A model generated the notes under the pieces. It did not search any database. It had not been told where the DNA came from and saw only the letters and a program-made list of their open reading frames with translations. DNA of 64,000 nucleotides from contig NZ_JAQSCU010000010.1 in NCBI RefSeq assembly GCF_029945535.1, forward strand, positions 753,290-817,289, in the 5' to 3' direction. This document shows positions 38,742-46,798 of the stretch, in pieces; the stretch's first letter is position 1, and the number at the start of each line of letters is the position of its first letter. Position numbers and translations under genes: made by a program. This DNA comes from Methylotenera sp. (GTDB taxonomy: Bacteria; Pseudomonadota; Gammaproteobacteria; Burkholderiales; Methylophilaceae).

Positions 38742-40276
38742 AAAAGCTACCGTGGTTAAATCTCTGTAAGCATACGTCCAATATCATTGGATATCGTTCC
38801 ATTTTTAGGTAATGAGCCAAATTGCTTGCACACAAAATCCTTTTGCTATCATTGTCACTAACGAGTGCTAAATTTTATTTATTATCCATAAATTGTCAGA
38901 GCGGCTTTGTTTGATAAGTATCTCATAAATTAATAATCGTATGCTACTCAATAAATAATATGTCTGAACTGAATCCTTAACAGCAAGATTCATAGTCCGT
39001 AGCTAATCGAAGATTAGGTTTATGAATGCCTGCAAAGAGTAAGTCAAATTTTTTAATTTATAGTAAGCCGTGCTTCAAAATAAATAAGGGTCAATTGACA
39101 AACGAATTTCTAGTTAAGATAATTAATAGGTGTTGGTAAACTAGAGCAAAATACTCATCTCATCGATTTCATACATAAATACAACTTACATTAACCACAA
39201 GGGTTAAATTGCTATTGTGATTTAATATTGTAAATTAAATGCAAGTAAACCACTTGTTGTAGGTGAAATCCTTAAAAACTCCCCCTCTACATACCCATGA
39301 AATATTTGCTCTTCTTGATTACAAGCAGTGAAAAATAAAAGTATTGCCACTATATAAAAGCGTCTTAAACGATACATGTAGTTGGCCTAAACATTTAAAG
39401 TGAACAATAACTTAATTATTAATGTTTTGAGACGCTTATAAATTTATTACTATCGATGAGAGGTGGCCTGGAAATTGATTGAAAGCCATTGTCATTTCTC
39501 AGCTTTATTGTTTCTTAGCATATCTATTTATATCATAATACACGGTGGCAGAATAACTTTATTAATAGTTCAAACAGCAAATATTCAACGATATTGACCT
39601 CCTATTTTCTTTTTTAGAGGCAATATATTCGAGATGTTGCGGAACAACTTGATATGATTTACCCAAAACCAACCCATTTTACTTTTACGTCTATGAGAGA
39701 CTAAGGCAACATTTTCTTATTTACTCTACTTACTTTTCTGCTGAATTAACATTAGTGATGAGCTTTGGCGGTAAAGCAATTGGAATAAACATCCCATAAA
39801 CAATCCCTGTGATGATTTAGCAATTCGCACCTTGCCAATACCTATTTCGTATAACAGTTTAATCTTAAAAAGTTTCAGCTAATTGGGCACTTAAAAGCTC
39901 ATTAAGAATTATTTATATATTATGACGATACTGACTACCTAAAATTCCAACTTATCAAAATCGACCATAGCTGCATACTTAGCAAAATGCAGGTTTCTGT
40001 TCGGGTGCATTAATGCGGATAAATATTTTGCCCATAAAGTTGAGGCTTGACCAATAGGAATATTAAATACTTAGGAGTAGGGCTAATAAAGTTATTAGTC
40101 TTGATATTGCACTTACTCTTTAATACAAGCCATCTATAGTAAACAGAATAAAAAACTCTCACAAGATAGTACATCCATTGTTCGGTTTAGTATGTCTCGT
40201 ATATTTAATTAAATTATGCGAACATTTCAGTTTGGGCAGATGATCTCAAATTGGGCTGATGATCTCAAAAATTGTT
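38742..40276. other. 1.5-kb AT-rich region without genes
   Basis: No reading frame with gene-like features. It contains an imperfect inverted repeat (around 39357-39371 and 39424-39440, shared core AAGCGTCT) and a 19-bp tandem repeat at 40232-40269 (TTGGGCAGATGATCTCAAA, one change). It may be a decayed region. Confidence 0.5.
40232..40269 (+). repeat. 19-bp tandem repeat
   Basis: TTGGGCAGATGATCTCAAA at 40232-40250 is followed directly by a copy with one mismatch (40251-40269). It lies downstream of the last amyloid-cluster gene. Confidence 0.7.
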
Positions 40277-40291
40277 TCTAATACTATTAGA
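40277..40291 (-). terminator. Possible terminator of the amyloid operon
   Basis: TCTAATACTATTAGA is a perfect palindrome; on the minus strand it is followed by AAACAATTTTTG. Stem short, so weakly supported. Confidence 0.35.
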
Positions 40292-40307
40292 TCTACTTCC
40301 GCGACAA

Positions 40308-41198
40308 TTAAAATGTACTATTTTGTGGCATCGTCTTTAAACTTTGTAATGCAGCAAAAGTACTGCTAATACCCGTGTTGGCAGACACATTCAACCCAAT
40401 ATGCATCGTGATAGCATTATGAATTTGGTTTAAATCACCACCGATACGTGCGGATTGAAACATACCTTGATTTTTAATTTGCTGCAGTATCTGACCCTGC
40501 CCTGGAACGGTCACATTCACCCCGATACTATTGTTAGCAAGAGTCACAGTTGCCACTGTGCCATCAGCACCAGTTTTAGAAACAGTCCCAGCCTGCTGAC
40601 CCTGAACCGCACTCGCTAATGAGCCCCCCTGCCCAGTGGAGCTTAAATCAACTTGCATATCAATGCCATTATGAATATCATTGGATTGGCCAGCAACCTG
40701 TATGCTTTGTGATACGCCGCTTACATTTGCTAAGCCTGCACCGCCACTCACGGTATTATTGCCATTAGCCACTACTGGTGCTGGGCCGGGAGTTAGTTGC
40801 TCAATACTCACTGTGGGCGAATATTGTACAGTTGGATTACCATTTGAACTGCCACGAAAATCAATATTAAGGTTGGCGCCGGCAGTCACAATGCTACCTG
40901 TTGAAGTTTGCCACTGACTTAGCATTTCAACACCGAAATATAGCACTTGATTATTACTCGCAAATTTACCGCGCATGTGACCTAAATCACTATCTGAAAC
41001 TTCCTGCATGTTATTAAAGACCTCTAAACCTTGCGGTAAAGTAGCATTAGCGGTTGGAGAAAAACTTAAAATCCCTGCAATCGCTAATGCAAGTTTTTTA
41101 TGATTATGTATAGTAGTTTTAGACGTACACCTTAAAACTGTACTAAACTCACGTTGATAGTGAGCATGTTGAACTGAATTCATTTGTGATATTTTCAT
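40308..41198 (-). CDS. FapE-like secreted protein of the amyloid locus
   Basis: 296 aa, GGAG ribosome site 6 bases before the ATG. A long N-region with a signal segment (KLALAIAGILSFSPTANA) is followed by the leader-like motif DSDLGHMRGKF (about residues 69-79) and then VLYFGVEMLSQW. The rest is a low-complexity Gly/Asn/Val/Gln stretch with two SxxI.GG.NQIHN-type repeats (residues ~165-180 and ~255-275). Position as last gene after the C39 peptidase and general form suggest FapE, a minor component of Pseudomonas Fap amyloid; this is by architecture only. Confidence 0.6.
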   Translation of the reverse strand: MKISQMNSVQHAHYQREFSTVLRCTSKTTIHNHKKLALAIAGILSFSPTANATLPQGLEVFNNMQEVSDSDLGHMRGKFASNNQVLYFGVEMLSQWQTSTGSIVTAGANLNIDFRGSSNGNPTVQYSPTVSIEQLTPGPAPVVANGNNTVSGGAGLANVSGVSQSIQVAGQSNDIHNGIDMQVDLSSTGQGGSLASAVQGQQAGTVSKTGADGTVATVTLANNSIGVNVTVPGQGQILQQIKNQGMFQSARIGGDLNQIHNAITMHIGLNVSANTGISSTFAALQSLKTMPQNSTF

Positions 41199-41237
41199 TG
41201 CAATCTCCTTTAAAACGCTCGACTAAATAAACTGCAC

Positions 41238-41954
41238 TTAAAGTCCAAGCATATCTGAACGAACAAATCCGTAATCAAATAACTCTGCATCTGAAAGTGG
41301 GTGATAGTTATCTACCAAAGCGCGAGCCGATAATGCCTCTTTCGGTTTTAACAATATAGACTCTCGGTCAAATCCTTGCCCTACTACTGCAAAAACTATT
41401 CCGTTCCAATCTGCATCAAATTCTTTTCTTGTCATGATGCGATTGCCCAATGCCGGGTCCGCAATGTAAGCTTTGTCCTCAGTCGCTTTTTTAAGCACAA
41501 CGAAGTGTTTGTAACCCTTGTAATTTAACAAGACTATTGTTGGGATGTGGATTTTTTCTAAGGTATCTGGATTAACGTTATAGCCACGCCCACGCATTCC
41601 GATGCTTTGTGTGTAATTCTTGATATCCAATAACGAAAAACCTTTTTGACGAACCAATTCAATGTCGCTGACTTTCATTAAGCCATCAATAACATCATTT
41701 TCAGTAATCGCCTGATTGTATGAATATTTCAATATGGTTGCTAATGCAGCAGCACCGCAACTAAAATCAGTTTTCTGTTGCACCATATCCACAAACTTTA
41801 AATCTCGCATACTAGCGATATTTTTGCGAATATTACCTCCGCCTGGAAGCGTTCCGCCAAACTGAATATCAGCAGCTACAACTGATGTGCATTCAAGTCC
41901 CGCAATCAAAGTTGCAGCAATTAAAATGTATTTGTTAATTTGATGGTGTTGCAT
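41238..41954 (-). CDS. Secreted C39-family peptidase (FapD-like)
   Basis: 238 aa with an N-terminal signal. Papain-like C39 fold with a likely triad of Cys66 (TDFSCGAAALATIL), His150 (YKGYKHFVVL) and Asp166 (YIADPALGN). C39 peptidases cleave leader peptides, usually after double glycine. FapD is the C39 member of Fap amyloid operons and also lies between the major fibre gene and fapE, as here. There is no ABC or membrane domain attached. Likely substrates are the neighbouring proteins with the D-S-D-L...R-G-K/R motif (inference). Confidence 0.82.
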   Translation of the reverse strand: MQHHQINKYILIAATLIAGLECTSVVAADIQFGGTLPGGGNIRKNIASMRDLKFVDMVQQKTDFSCGAAALATILKYSYNQAITENDVIDGLMKVSDIELVRQKGFSLLDIKNYTQSIGMRGRGYNVNPDTLEKIHIPTIVLLNYKGYKHFVVLKKATEDKAYIADPALGNRIMTRKEFDADWNGIVFAVVGQGFDRESILLKPKEALSARALVDNYHPLSDAELFDYGFVRSDMLGL

Positions 41955-41988
41955 GGCAACTCCCTGTTAGCAATCATAGTAATCAGTT

Positions 41989-42069
41989 AAGTCCCAGCCA
42001 AGTTTCTTTAGCTGGGACTCGAAAGATAGCCTTTTGAACTATCTATACATGATAGTTGTTACTATCATG
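41989..42069 (-). promoter_or_regulatory. Three tandem hairpins between fapC-like and fapD-like genes
   Basis: CATGATAGT/ACTATCATG (42048-42069, 4-nt loop), GATAG/CTATC (42025-42043) and AGTCCCAGC/GCTGGGACT (41989-42018) follow each other directly after the fapC-like stop. None has a proper T-run. Such stems often stabilise the upstream message and reduce transcription downstream, which would give more fibre subunit than peptidase. Confidence 0.6.
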
Positions 42070-42071
42070 GA

Positions 42072-43307
42072 TTACTCACCACCAGAACCACCACCTGTAC
42101 CAGTACCTGCTTGAGTTGCAGACATTGCTAAACCATTAAACTGTTGGTTATTAGTACCAGAAGCAATATTTACACCGATATTGCCAGAGGCATTTTGTAA
42201 TGCATTGTCACCCAAAAATGAAGTGTTAGTTGTAGCAACATTCACAGCGACAACCACAGGAACCATTCCAGTTACAGTTCCAGATAATGATTGAACACCA
42301 GCCTCAACAAAACCTAAAGTACCATGCTCTGAACCACTATACGTACCTTTGTTACCAAAGGCTAATGCACCACCGTCATTATTCAAGTCGCTACCACCTT
42401 GAGTTTGTGTATCTAGATCGAAGTGACCAACGGCTACACCACCAGGATGCACTACATGATCACCAGGGCCTGTATTTTGTGGTGTTCCACTCCAAATATC
42501 AGGATAAACATTGCCGATTTGATCTGAAGTACCAGCTGATGTACCAGATGCGCTTCCATAATATCCACCCACACCACCACCGATATAGCCGCCAGTTGCA
42601 TTTAATGCTAAGCTAACTTGGCGATACTCTGTAGTTTCAGTTTGAACTGGGCTATTGCTTGTGGTGTTATAACCATTTGACTGATTAGCTTGTACGGTTG
42701 CTGTCGCCATACGAGCAACAGCAACAGAGGCAGCTAAGTCATTTTTCTGTTGATTGCTATTACCAGCAGAAATGTTAACGCCGATATTGCCGCTTGCATT
42801 AGCCAATGCATTGCCACCAAGTGTCGCTGCATTAGTGTTTGCTAAGTTAGTAGTATGATTGCCACTTGCAGATTGATTAGCAAAAACTTCTGCATCTGAT
42901 GAGCCAAATACGAAACTTGCGTCAGCTGCTGAAAGTGCTGCAGCATTAGCTTGTTGATTATTATCGCCAGAAGAAACGTTTACGCCGATGTTACCTTTTG
43001 CTGCATTAAGTGCGTTACCGTTTACTTTAGCATCATTGGTCACCAAATTATTATCTACTTGGTTATGTGTTGTTACCTGTGCGTCATTCACTACAGCCAT
43101 TGAACTAGAGTCTATATAGATTTGACCAGTTACGTTCACACGACCTTTTTGCTCTACTTCTTGTTTAACACTAATATCTTTTTTGATGCTGACTGGGTCA
43201 CGATCACGATCGCGACCATCATTGTTATTATCTGCAAAAGCTACAGGCGAGAGGAATAAAGCGGCCACTGCCAACGCAATTGGGGTATTTTTAAATTGTG
43301 ATTTCAT
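42072..43307 (-). CDS. FapC-like major amyloid subunit candidate
   Basis: 411 aa, signal peptide (ALAVAALFLSPVAFA), AGGAGA ribosome site. Three imperfect repeats of about 31 residues begin with NAL..A.GNIGVN and end in NNQQ.N (residues ~98-128, 166-196 and 368-398). They are separated by a ~37-residue linker and a ~170-residue Gly/Ser/Thr-rich linker with YGSASGTSAGT. Three repeats with a long variable second linker is the layout of FapC, the major fibre protein of Pseudomonas. The C-terminal CxxC of Pseudomonas FapC is absent. Similar proteins are sometimes labelled heme-utilisation proteins, for which I see no support. Confidence 0.72.
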   Translation of the reverse strand: MKSQFKNTPIALAVAALFLSPVAFADNNNDGRDRDRDPVSIKKDISVKQEVEQKGRVNVTGQIYIDSSSMAVVNDAQVTTHNQVDNNLVTNDAKVNGNALNAAKGNIGVNVSSGDNNQQANAAALSAADASFVFGSSDAEVFANQSASGNHTTNLANTNAATLGGNALANASGNIGVNISAGNSNQQKNDLAASVAVARMATATVQANQSNGYNTTSNSPVQTETTEYRQVSLALNATGGYIGGGVGGYYGSASGTSAGTSDQIGNVYPDIWSGTPQNTGPGDHVVHPGGVAVGHFDLDTQTQGGSDLNNDGGALAFGNKGTYSGSEHGTLGFVEAGVQSLSGTVTGMVPVVVAVNVATTNTSFLGDNALQNASGNIGVNIASGTNNQQFNGLAMSATQAGTGTGGGSGGE

Positions 43308-43344
43308 GATATTCTCCTGTTACGGTTGGTTTAAAGAACTAAAA

Positions 43345-43974
43345 CTACGGTTTCGCACTCAGTTGCACCTGAAGTGCGAAGTTATTGGCCGTACTATTAC
43401 CCGACCCTGCCGACTGATTAACCTGAACAAGTCCGCGTACACCGTCAAATGCAGTATCGTTGATTGATGCTGCTTGGTGACTCTTACTTGCACTGGGGTC
43501 AATCGGTGCTGCATTTGAAGTAGTGGCTGAGAGCACGCTCTCGGCTACCACTTCTTCAAAACCCATCGCGAACGCGGCACCATTAGCCTGTGCATTCCCC
43601 ACCCCACTCGCTTGGTTTACTGAGATTAGGCCTGAACTGTTCGCAAAGGCACGCTCCCCAATAGACGCAATCGCGAGGTCTGGCAAAGTTGCTTGCCGCG
43701 GATCAACCACTTGAATGCCACTCACTAAGCCGATAGTAGGCCCTCCTTGCGCACCCAAAGCCACTGCGGCCGTATTCGCTTGGATATTTGAATCCCCTGC
43801 CACCAGGTTGACGGCAAAACGACCGCGCACATGGCTTAAAACATCGCTATCAATGACACTTTGCGTTACATATCCAGGAATGTCCGGTAAAGGATCCTGA
43901 GCGATGGCCAAGTCAGTATTAAGTAACACTGGCATAGCTACGAACGCTGAAATCAAATACACTGAATCTTTCAT
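43345..43974 (-). CDS. FapB-like minor amyloid subunit candidate
   Basis: 209 aa from the ATG at 43974 (GAGGAG upstream). Signal peptide to about residue 26, then the leader-like motif DSDVLSHVRGRF (42-53), then three repeats with the pattern G-x-V-x-VN-x-x-A/S-G-x-x-N-x-x-A-N (about 51-74, 113-137, 180-201). The repeats are shorter and more divergent than those of the next gene, as with FapB versus FapC. It lies 37 bp upstream of the fapC-like gene. Confidence 0.68.
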   Translation of the reverse strand: MKDSVYLISAFVAMPVLLNTDLAIAQDPLPDIPGYVTQSVIDSDVLSHVRGRFAVNLVAGDSNIQANTAAVALGAQGGPTIGLVSGIQVVDPRQATLPDLAIASIGERAFANSSGLISVNQASGVGNAQANGAAFAMGFEEVVAESVLSATTSNAAPIDPSASKSHQAASINDTAFDGVRGLVQVNQSAGSGNSTANNFALQVQLSAKP

Positions 43975-44005
43975 AAGAATCTCCTCGTAAGCCGTGTATA
44001 TCTCT

Positions 44006-44524
44006 TTAATGCCCACTGCCGCTTAATATCGCACCAGTCATATTGGACAATGCACCTGAAACCCCAGAAGTTAAGCTATCGACACGTCCTACAGCCGCTC
44101 CAACTGCTCCTCCGACTGAGCCTGTTACCATTGCGCCGATAGACTGAGTTCCAACACCACCACTCAAGTTGTGACCAACTTCTTGAGGACTTGTTAAATT
44201 AGCTAAATTGGTTTGATTCACTAATGACGCAGACATCTGCGACGTATCGGTAGAAACAGTTGCAAAATCGGCATCACTTAACTCTACAGAATGAAGACCC
44301 GACTGCGATCCACTGACCACTTGTTTGACTTTGTCATCAGGAGAAACATCGATTGATGTTGCCCGACCTAACTCACCTTGTCGTACTGCCGGTCTTACAG
44401 GAACTTCACGCTGTAAAATAACAACTCCATCTCCTGCAATTACTGGTGCTGCATAAAGCCCTTCAATCGCGATGAATAGCGCTGCAGGTATTAGATTTTG
44501 TTTAAACATATCCGCATTCATCAT
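44006..44524 (-). CDS. Small secreted protein of the amyloid operon
   Basis: About 172 aa from the ATG at 44524 (GAGGAG just upstream). Signal segment (LIPAALFIAIEGLYAAPVIA), a Val/Pro/Arg-rich stretch, a motif LSDADFATVS resembling the shared leader-like motif but without the glycine, and a Gly/Ser/Ala-rich C-terminal half (GGAVGAAVGRVDSLTSGVSG). Position at the head of the cluster could make it a FapA-like periplasmic chaperone, but I cannot show homology. Next gene starts 32 bp downstream. Confidence 0.6.
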   Translation of the reverse strand: MMNADMFKQNLIPAALFIAIEGLYAAPVIAGDGVVILQREVPVRPAVRQGELGRATSIDVSPDDKVKQVVSGSQSGLHSVELSDADFATVSTDTSQMSASLVNQTNLANLTSPQEVGHNLSGGVGTQSIGAMVTGSVGGAVGAAVGRVDSLTSGVSGALSNMTGAILSGSGH

Positions 44525-44546
44525 ATGCTCCTCTTTCACTAAGTCT

Positions 44547-44900
44547 TCATTTATGGTTAATCGTTAAATTAACTGCTTGGAAATTTTGTGCGCTGCTAGC
44601 CTCATGATTTGAAGGACGTCGATCTCCATTTCTTCCTTCATCCCAAAGGATGACTGCTAACTTCTCATTGTTTTCCTCAAAAGCACCTTTACCACTAATA
44701 ATGGACAAATCTTCATCCATCACAACTGTTGAGCCGTTTCCAATTAATGCAAATGGCTCTAAATTAATCTCTGTGTCAGAAAGCGGGTCAGCAAGCACTG
44801 AAACAGAACAACACATACCAATCACACCTAACAAATGTATAACGAACCTCCGTCCGTTTGAGCCGTTAAAAACGGATAAGTGTTTAGTTAAGAAGTCCAT
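44547..44900 (-). CDS. First gene of the amyloid operon, small secreted protein
   Basis: 117 aa with a signal-type segment (FVIHLLGVIGMCCSVSVLA). It carries the leader-like motif DEDLSIISGKGAF (about 62-74) and an acidic/Asn-rich C-terminus. It lies about 55 bp downstream of the predicted start of the sigma-54 promoter and has a TAAGGAGAAAGG ribosome site. No known domain. Its length and motif suggest it is handled by the same export/processing route as the other locus proteins. Confidence 0.58.
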   Translation of the reverse strand: MDFLTKHLSVFNGSNGRRFVIHLLGVIGMCCSVSVLADPLSDTEINLEPFALIGNGSTVVMDEDLSIISGKGAFEENNEKLAVILWDEGRNGDRRPSNHEASSAQNFQAVNLTINHK

Positions 44901-45331
44901 ATCGCCTTTCTCCTTACCTACCGACCCTAAGCTATAAACAATTTTTGTATTCTTGCAATGATATTAGCAACGAGTGTGCCAACCGACGTAACCTATTGTT
45001 TTAATTTGTTTTATTTTAAAATTTCATTTATATAGATAGTCAAACATTCTCATTTCCAATACATTGAAATTTATCTACTTAACGTATGCTATTGAAATAT
45101 AAGGAAAAAATCAGATGCATAAATGTTTCATTTTTGAGACATGTTTATCAGAACGTTTGCAGCCAAGATGGCAGGTTTAGTGATCTGTTGAAAATGCAAG
45201 AGTATTGCAATAAAAAGAATGTTCGGGATCTGTGTCAACGCAATATTGACTGTGCATTGACATTGATAGGGTAGTTTTGAAAAAGATAGAACTACTAAAT
45301 GAATCTAAGGATTAAGGATAAACATTAAAAC
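44901..45331. other. Upstream control region of the amyloid operon
   Basis: 430 bp between the amyloid operon and the VpsR-like gene, AT-rich. It contains the sigma-54 promoter (44966-44982). About 170 bp further upstream is an imperfect dyad ATGTTTCA/TGAGACAT (45123-45142) that could be an activator site. A 62-codon frame at 45086-45274 is not supported. Confidence 0.5.
44966..44982 (-). promoter_or_regulatory. Sigma-54 (-24/-12) promoter of the amyloid operon
   Basis: Reading on the minus strand: TTGGCACACTCGTTGCT. The invariant GG (44980-44979) and GC (44968-44967) are exactly 10 bases apart and the flanks match the TGGCAC-N5-TTGC consensus. Predicted start near 44955. Confidence 0.85.
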
Positions 45332-46708
45332 TTACAAACTTCTATCCAGCAATTCTGGCTTAAAATTCAAACCATACTTTTGAATGAGCCTGTATAAAGT
45401 GGCACGTGAAACTCCGAGATTTTGTGATATCTCAGATAAATTGCTTTTACTTGTTTGTAACTCATTTTGAATAGCCTCTTTTTCTGCAGCACATCTAACG
45501 CCTTCCAACGTGACTATCGCGCGAGATTTTTTACGCCGATTAATATCTAAATCTTCTGGACCAATTAAGCGTTTTTCACACATCACCATGGCGCGTCTTA
45601 CATGGCTAATAAGCTCACGTACATTACCTGGCCAAGTGTAACGATTCATTAACTGCAGCGCAGCAGGAGAAAACCCCTTTACATTGCGACGTTTCTCATT
45701 TGAAAATTTCTCGAAGAAATATTTAGCTAATACTTCAACGTCTCCTTGCCTATCGCGCAGTGCTGGTGTTTTTATCTTAAGCACATTTAGCCGATAGTAT
45801 AGATCTTCGCGGAAACGTCCTTCAGCAACTGCAGCTTCCAAATCCACATGTGTTGCAGCAATCACACGAACATTCACGCTTATCTTCGCTGTACTACCAA
45901 CACGTTCAATTGTTTTTTCTTGCAAGAACCGTAAAAGATTGACTTGAAGTTCAAGAGGGAGATCGCCAATCTCGTCTAAAAAAATAGTGCCTCCAGCCGC
46001 CGCTTCTATTCGACCTATTTTGCATTGGCTAGCTCCAGTAAAAGCACCTTTCTCATGCCCAAACAATTCAGATTGAATTAACCCGTTTGGTAGTGCCCCA
46101 CAATTGACAGCGACAAATGGTCTGTCTTTTCGGTTGGATCTTTCATGCAACGCAAGCGCAGCAAGCTCTTTTCCAGTACCACTTTCACCTGTGATTAAAA
46201 CTGGAGCATCAACGCCAGCAACCTTGCGTATATTTCTAAATAACTCTAACATCTGAGGGCTCGCACCTACCATTTCGTCTTCTACAATATGGGGCATACC
46301 TCTAAGATCAACATCATCTAACCTCATTGCTGCCATACCATAAGCATGTCCAAGCGTAGTCAGTAATTTATCAGGTGCTGGTGGAAGTGTATGAAAGTCA
46401 AAAAAAGACTCACGAACTACTTGTTTTATATGACCACGATGAATGTCCTCCTTGGGGATAAGTGCAACCCACTCTAATGAATTTGCATTTCGGAAAAAAT
46501 CCTCATCAGGAGCTGTCAAAGATTTTTTTGAGCCGTCAAATTGCGCAATGGCAACCTGAGGTGAGTACTTGTCTATGATGTTGGCTGCACTGTCCAAATT
46601 AGATGCCAACCTCACATCCCAGCCTGCAGCACCCATCTCATTCAATAATACTGAAGGCGTGTCAGATGAGTTTAAATAAAGCAAATCACGACTTTCTTTG
46701 TTGAACAT
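45332..46708 (-). CDS. VpsR-like sigma-54-dependent activator
   Basis: 458 aa. The N-terminal ~130 residues are a VpsR-type receiver-like domain without a clear phospho-acceptor pocket. The central AAA+ domain has Walker A GESGTGKE, the sigma-54-contact loop GAFTGA (unlike V. cholerae VpsR, where it is altered) and FLDEIGDLP. The C-terminal Fis-type HTH reads LSEISQNLGVSRATLYRL. It is adjacent to the only sigma-54 promoter I found, so it probably activates the amyloid operon. VpsR binds cyclic-di-GMP in Vibrio; here this is inferred from the diguanylate cyclase next door. Confidence 0.85.
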   Translation of the reverse strand: MFNKESRDLLYLNSSDTPSVLLNEMGAAGWDVRLASNLDSAANIIDKYSPQVAIAQFDGSKKSLTAPDEDFFRNANSLEWVALIPKEDIHRGHIKQVVRESFFDFHTLPPAPDKLLTTLGHAYGMAAMRLDDVDLRGMPHIVEDEMVGASPQMLELFRNIRKVAGVDAPVLITGESGTGKELAALALHERSNRKDRPFVAVNCGALPNGLIQSELFGHEKGAFTGASQCKIGRIEAAAGGTIFLDEIGDLPLELQVNLLRFLQEKTIERVGSTAKISVNVRVIAATHVDLEAAVAEGRFREDLYYRLNVLKIKTPALRDRQGDVEVLAKYFFEKFSNEKRRNVKGFSPAALQLMNRYTWPGNVRELISHVRRAMVMCEKRLIGPEDLDINRRKKSRAIVTLEGVRCAAEKEAIQNELQTSKSNLSEISQNLGVSRATLYRLIQKYGLNFKPELLDRSL

Positions 46709-46798
46709 TTTAATAACCTCTAGCTCATCCTACATAAAAGCTAAGCTCCCCCCTAGCGACTTTTGTAATTTTATTAAAAACTATTATATAAACTATTC

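Noticed and set aside
42287-42616. 109-codon plus-strand frame rich in His, Tyr and Gln
   Set aside because: It is the antisense shadow of the long repetitive linker of the FapC-like gene and has no ribosome site.
42072-43307. Annotation as a heme-utilisation protein
   Set aside because: No heme-binding motif is seen, and repeat layout and gene neighbours point to a Fap-like fibre protein instead.
45086-45274. 62-codon plus-strand frame upstream of the amyloid operon
   Set aside because: It has only a weak ribosome site, no recognisable motif, and lies in the probable activator-binding region; it could be chance.
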